NCBI GenBank assembly: GCA_019279435.1
Contig: JAAALK010000079.1
Coordinates: forward strand, 61,700,330 to 61,764,329
Length of the DNA: 64,000 nucleotides
Reading direction: 5' to 3'
From: Zizania palustris
Taxonomy: Eukaryota; Streptophyta; Magnoliopsida; Poales; Poaceae
Numbering within the stretch: the stretch's first letter is position 1; every line of letters starts with the position of its first letter. The position numbers were made by a program, and so were the translations under genes. Of this stretch, positions 59,740 to 64,000 are shown piece by piece. Under the pieces are notes generated by a model that did not search any database, had not been told where the DNA came from, and was given only the letters and a program-made list of their open reading frames with translations.

Positions 59740-60044
59740 CTTAGCTCAAAAGACATGAAGTCATTGAATTATATTGAATTAAGAAAATAGTGTGCTAAAC
59801 TTGAGGAAACTTTTTCTCAAAAGTGATCATATGTTGTTGAGCTTGATGATATTTATTCCGGAATAAGAGTTTTGCAAATGACTTTATTAAATTGTTGAAA
59901 AACTTTTTGAGGTCAATAATGTCACATAAAAGATTAAATAATCTGGCTAATTTATGCATAGAAAAAACTATCTCAAATCAAATTTATATAGATACTATTA
60001 CCGATGATTTTGTATCTAAAAATATAAGAAGAAATCACTTTTGA
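59740..60044 (+). pseudogene. Broken hAT transposase, C-terminal dimerisation region
   Basis: From about 59870 a frame reads DFIKLLKNFLRSIMSHKRLNN then LANLCIEKTISNQ and ends at TGA 60042-60044. This is the hAT C-terminal dimerisation motif (lksyLRsTMsqeRLnnLAllsIE). The piece just upstream (KLEETFSQK, VELDDIYSGIRVLQM) matches the preceding part of such proteins but sits in another frame and is interrupted by stops. It is a dead remnant. No start, zinc finger or catalytic core is visible. Confidence 0.75.
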
Positions 60045-60806
60045 TAGTTAATAAAGCCAGCCCATTGTTGATTTTTTTTGGTTTTTATGTGTGATTCAAG
60101 ATATGTTATGACTCTGCTTTGACTAATAAAAAATCTATTAGTGTCATGAATTGATATTACATATTATGGATGTATTAAATAATTTTATAATTAATATAAA
60201 AATATTATTTTATACTACGTTTGCGAAAAATATCAAAGGTTCTTCTAATTTTATCGTCTAGGTGTCTGAAATAGTAGGAAAGGCCTCTCGGGGACACGGT
60301 GGTAGGAGGCCCACAAAACATTGGTGCTGCTGTGTTTTGTTCCCTTCCAATTGACAGATTCAAGTTGAATATGGAATTTTTATAGTAAAATAAAATAATT
60401 TAAACTTTTATTTTTAGTATAAAATAAAACTAAATTATTTAACAAAATACTCTCGGTACATCTACGGCTTTAAACCTATTAATTTTAAAAGATAAGATAG
60501 ATCAGTTTAAAAAAATTCTGGATTGTATACGACTTATTGTCAGCTGCAATTCCGTATATATAGGAGATGAAAGGTTGGTGTACGGACGTACTGGCAAGTC
60601 TGGCCGAGAGAAGGCAACACGATTCAACGATAGAATTACTTCCAAAACCCAACGAGTCAAGGGGAGTTATTATTATTCGTCCTCGAGCTTATTCCGATCA
60701 TTAAATCATCATTTTCTAACACGCGACACGTGCGTTGAAAGTTGTTACCGAAAAATGACACGTGCGTCGATTATGTAGCGTGTGTGATTTACATTTAAGT
60801 TCATAA

Positions 60807-61148
60807 GGCTATTCACAGTGGTGAGTTTCATAACACTGTTTTCTAGAAGATTAAATCAACTTTACAATTTAATGAAATACCCTATATCAGTGGAGAGTTT
60901 CTTTCACTATTTCCTAGGCTAATCAGCGTAATTAAATGCTTTGCAACCGAATTAAATACCCTCTCTGATGAAACGATTTGACTCGCAGTGGGCGTTTCAT
61001 TTCATTTCATCCGTCTTAGAAAAGGGTTAGCACCATGTCGTAGAGATAACACTAATTTCTTCTCTTCACTCATTAATTTAATGTCACGTCAGCAAAAAAT
61101 CTGATGTGTCATGATAATTAATACCATAAAACCCCACCGTAAATAGCC
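60807..61148. mobile_element. Tourist-type (PIF/Harbinger) MITE, TSD TAA
   Basis: The left end GGCTATTCACAGTGGTGAGTTT is mirrored at the right (reverse complement GGCTATTTACGGTGGGGTTTT). TAA is present on both sides (60804-60806 and 61149-61151). The GGC...CACARTGG-type end and 3-bp TAA duplication fit Tourist elements. It lies about 650 bp upstream of the ferredoxin start. Confidence 0.88.
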
Positions 61149-61802
61149 TAACAGTCATCACAAACGTGATATCCTCAGCTCGTATGTTTTGAAGGTGTAC
61201 GTGTAAATTGGCGATTACCTTTGTCTCTATTTTGAGTGGAGAAAGTACTGTAATTTGGCAAACAGTTTTGTCTAGTTACATGCGTTCTCCTTTTATTTTA
61301 TAGAAATATATTTTGCGATAAAAATTATTTATTTGGTAACTAATTTGAAATCTTTTGATATATTATCACATATGGACAGAAGTTGGATGGGTGTTAAGGA
61401 ATGGGGTTGTTGAATAGTCGCATATAAGATGTTTGGATCACGTGAACTAACATTTAGCAGCTAAAAATTAAAATTATCTTTAGTTCGTCCGAACAATATA
61501 ACTAATTAGTGAACTAACTATTAACTATGAGTTGTTAGGACAAAAAATAAACTATTTTGAGTTAATAATTAACTTTAGCAATTAGACAGCTAACTAGTCA
61601 ATCCAATTAGTGGACATAATATGTGGTTATGCAGGTGAGAGGATCTGTTTTAATATGGACTGGACCTAATCCTGTTGGACCTGGAGCCCACGACGCGTCA
61701 AGAGAGAAAAAAATACTCTCATGAGCACCGCGCCTTATCCACACACGCACACACCATCCAGCCTCTCTCCTCCACGCTCGGTACGCCGCGTAGCCGCGCT
61801 CC

Positions 61803-62237
61803 ATGGCCGCCGCTTCGGTGCTCCAGCTCGCCACCTCCGTATGCTCCCCTCGCGTCAAGCTCCGCGTCCCCACCGGACATCGCCTGTGGCTGCGGCGGTG
61901 CCCGCAGGAGCGGCTGCGCGCGGCGGCGTACAAAGTGACGATCGAGCACGCCGGCGAGTCGCGGGTGGTGGAGGTGGAGGAGCACGAGACCATCCTGGAG
62001 AGAGCCCTGGACGAGGGCATCGACGTGCCGCACGACTGCAAGCTCGGCGTGTGCATGACGTGCCCGGCGCGCCTGGTTGCCGGCCAGGTGGACCAGAGCG
62101 ACGGCATGCTCAGCGACGACGTCGTGGCGCAGGGGTACGCGCTGCTCTGCGCGTCCTACCCGCGCTCCGACTGCACCATCCGCGTCATCCCCGAGGACGA
62201 GCTCCTCCAGGTCCAGCTCGCCACCGCCGACGACTGA
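61803..62237 (+). CDS. FDC1: Ferredoxin C1 (FdC1), chloroplastic
   Basis: Single exon, 144 residues. The first about 40 residues (MAAASVLQLATSVCSPRVKL...) are a basic transit peptide. The mature protein starts near AAYKVTIEHAGESRVVEVEE. The [2Fe-2S] ligands are Cys79, Cys84, Cys87 and Cys116 in HDCKLGVCMTCPAR and LLCASYP. The C terminus is longer than in photosynthetic ferredoxins and ends ELLQVQLATADD, which matches the FdC1 ending. FdC1 is a plastid-stroma electron carrier that accepts electrons from photosystem I but has a higher potential than leaf ferredoxin and does not reduce NADP+ efficiently; this is known for the family. All four ligands are present, so the protein should be functional. 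Confidence 0.95.
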   Translation: MAAASVLQLATSVCSPRVKLRVPTGHRLWLRRCPQERLRAAAYKVTIEHAGESRVVEVEEHETILERALDEGIDVPHDCKLGVCMTCPARLVAGQVDQSDGMLSDDVVAQGYALLCASYPRSDCTIRVIPEDELLQVQLATADD

Positions 62238-62798
62238 AGACGGCGCGCGAGCGACATTGGCCGTCAGGCGGCGGCGCGCTCCGTGTGCTATCTGCGGGTA
62301 GCTTGCACAACTTATGCCAAGTGGTAATTTGGGGAGATAATGTGATAAATGATAATGCTTCTTTGCCTAGTTGCTGTGTGTGACAATGTAGTTTTGTTTT
62401 CACTAGCACTAGTATTTTCAAGTTTTCCCTCTCTTACGGGTGAATCACAAGAGATGGATTAAAACTGACACATTAATTAGGCAAGAAGCAAAACATTTTA
62501 TCTTGAAGAAACTGCGAGTATTACGAAGGAATGAAAAAAATGAGTCAAGAGTATTACGAAGCGGTAAACATTGTTTCATTAATCTTTGGAAAGCATTGTC
62601 ATTCGCTCTCGTTCATTACATTAATAGCTCATAATTACAGTTCTGTCAGAGGAAAATAGCTCTCGGAGACATCTTCTCAGCTTCTTACAATAACATGCAG
62701 TCATAAATAAATGCATTAACAAGCATTTGACATCAGGAATACTGCAAGATGGTCCATCGGCTTCATTCATCCGGACCTGGCGTCCAAGGTTGACTGAC
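62238..62798. other. Convergent 3' regions of FdC1 and the PQT3-like gene
   Basis: UTR-like AT-rich DNA. The open frame at 62440-62634 has no recognisable feature. Confidence 0.5.
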
Positions 62799-64000
62799 CT
62801 ACCTTCTGCTTCCCCATCTCTTTACATTGCGTTCATCATCGCTTGAATCCTCGTAAGTTCTCTTCTTGCTGCGGTGATCCTCGCCGTGATCATTGGAGCG
62901 GCGGTGATCCTCGACGTAATCATTGGAATGCCTATGGTCCCTCCTGTCAGAGCTTGACTTGCTTTTGTTCCTGGAGTCAGTGTCATGAGAGCCCAGGTGA
63001 TGGCCACGGTCTGATGATCGAGACTGAATTGCAGTTTCTTTGGGCCTCGCAGCCAGCCTTGAATGTGTAGCATCTTCATTTGCCCTGTGAAGAATAGATT
63101 GAGTTTCCCAGCTGAAGAAAACAAGGTAACAAATAAACGAAATATAAGCGTTGAAATGGGAATAGGGGGGCTCTGCATGACTGACAGCTCAGCATGTGAG
63201 TAGAAGCTAGATAACAAGACTGATAATATGCATACCTGTGATCATTTGCAAGATTTCCTTGCATTGCAAGAGCCTGCGGTGGCATGTTGCTGAAGGAATT
63301 GACATCATATGGGCCAATCGGATAGCCACCATAAGGCATGTCCAGTGAGCCGTACATGTAGGGTTCAGTTAACCATGGATATCCACAGACGTAAGGATTG
63401 TAATATGAAGGGTCAAATGGAATGCTAAAGCCATAGTTAGCATTGCTAGGATGACCAGTATTAGTTGAGTTTGCCTTCTTGCGTTTCTTCTTCGGTTGAT
63501 CCGTCCTGGCAGCTTTTGGTTCTAAGGTTCCTGAAACAGTGGTGACCTTTGAAGTGGATTGGCTTCCATCTTTTAATCCGGCATCAGCAGATGGTACAGC
63601 CTTCTCAACTGACATCCCTGCAGAAATTCCTTCATCGTTGATTTTGAGATCAACACCTGCGGTCAATATATGTTGGCTCACATGGCCATCTTCTGAGGCA
63701 ACTTTGAGGCCATCATCAGGAATACCTGATGATAAGTGGTGGCCCTTAGATTGCTTTTCCAAGGCAGCGGAAGGGGCTTGGCTTGCTGAATTAGGATCCA
63801 GGTTGCTGCCTGAAGAGCTCCTGTTCTTGCTTGTACCACTAGCGATGCTGTTAGCCCTTGCCAGCATATTGCTGATTGTGCTCCTAAGTGTTTGATTGGG
63901 AATAAGGTCATCTGCAAGAACCTTGACTCCACAAATGCATTTGGATTGGGTGATAATGTAATCTCGAATGCCTGAGGAGGAAAAACACAGTTATTACTTT
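62799..64000 (-). CDS. PQT3/RBBP6-like E3 ubiquitin ligase, C-terminal part (cut by window)
   Basis: Two coding exons are visible, 63236-63971 and 62799-63084, joined in phase. The 5' part lies beyond the right edge. The visible protein opens inside a RING/U-box finger (CIRDYIITQSKCICGVKVLA, then DDLIPNQTLRSTISNMLA), which is the second half of the finger in plant DWNN-domain proteins such as PARAQUAT TOLERANCE 3. A long low-complexity Ser/Gly/Lys region follows, with a basic PKKKRKKANS patch that could be a nuclear signal. Next is a Tyr/Pro/Gly-rich stretch (FDPSYYNPYVCGYPW, MPYGGYPIGPYD), and then an Arg/Ser/His/Asp-rich tail ending KRWGSRR. The DWNN domain and zinc knuckle expected upstream cannot be seen here. 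Confidence 0.85.

Larger units (their letters stand above)
58288..61802. other. Intergenic, P450 promoter to ferredoxin, transposon remnants
   Basis: It contains the P450 promoter, a TA microsatellite (about 58477-58497), a weak MITE-like inverted repeat (about 58631-58860), a GC-rich stretch near 59100-59330 without a gene, a hAT transposase remnant (59740-60044) and a Tourist-type MITE (60807-61148). The ferredoxin promoter is at the right. Confidence 0.5.

Noticed and set aside
1..64000. CRISPR arrays, operons, phage or plasmid features
   Set aside because: The window is plainly plant nuclear DNA with spliced genes; no such structures were seen.

Overview
The window is nuclear DNA from a grass, most likely a rice (Oryza) or close relative. 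The evidence is intron-rich genes with very GC-rich first exons, plant-only families (FAR1-related factor, KS-type dehydrin, GH17-X8 glucanase, SAUL1-type U-box ligase, CYP87-like P450, FdC1 ferredoxin), and many small rice-type transposons in introns and intergenic DNA. From memory, the gene set resembles a stretch of the long arm of rice chromosome 3; I could not check this. All exon borders below were worked out by hand from splice consensus, reading phase and family alignment.

Layout, left to right. 1-1.2 kb: nothing recognised. 1.2-4.7 kb (-): membrin, a Golgi SNARE, with a 5'-truncated LINE in intron 1. 5.2-8.9 kb (+): p23-type co-chaperone, head to head with membrin, carrying a solo LTR. 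9.96-10.27 kb (+): KS-type dehydrin. 11.95-12.46 kb: GC-rich hAT-type MITE. 13.6-19.3 kb (+): FAR1-related protein. 21.3-25.1 kb (+): plastid 3-isopropylmalate dehydrogenase with a Stowaway MITE. 26-27 kb (-): RTM2-like small-HSP-domain membrane protein. 28-29.6 kb (-): plastid BSD2/DnaJ-type zinc-finger protein. 30.0 kb (+): tRNA-Gly(GCC). 30.7-32.5 kb (+): GPI-anchored beta-1,3-glucanase. 33.6-35.1 kb: a MULE-type element and a second MITE inserted side by side. 35.2-38.4 kb (+): plastid NusB-like protein. 39.6-46.8 kb (+): two tandem TATA-binding protein genes. 47.4-50.0 kb (-): SAUL1/PUB44-like ligase. 50-53.7 kb: repeats, including a three-copy tandem array. 53.7-58.3 kb (-): cytochrome P450 carrying a hAT MITE and a microsatellite-embedded element. 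58.3-61.8 kb: transposon remnants. 61.8-62.2 kb (+): FdC1 ferredoxin. 62.8 kb to the right edge (-): PQT3/RBBP6-like ligase, cut by the window.

The genes do not form one pathway. They are mostly single-copy housekeeping genes: secretion, chaperones, plastid metabolism, transcription and ubiquitination. Points that stand out are the TBP tandem pair, where the first copy has a six-base duplication adding Leu-Thr to the conserved core; three separate GC-AG introns; a (GGGGGT)4 G-quadruplex motif just upstream of the FAR1-related start codon; and a set of transposon insertions with readable target-site duplications. I found no obviously new multi-gene system.
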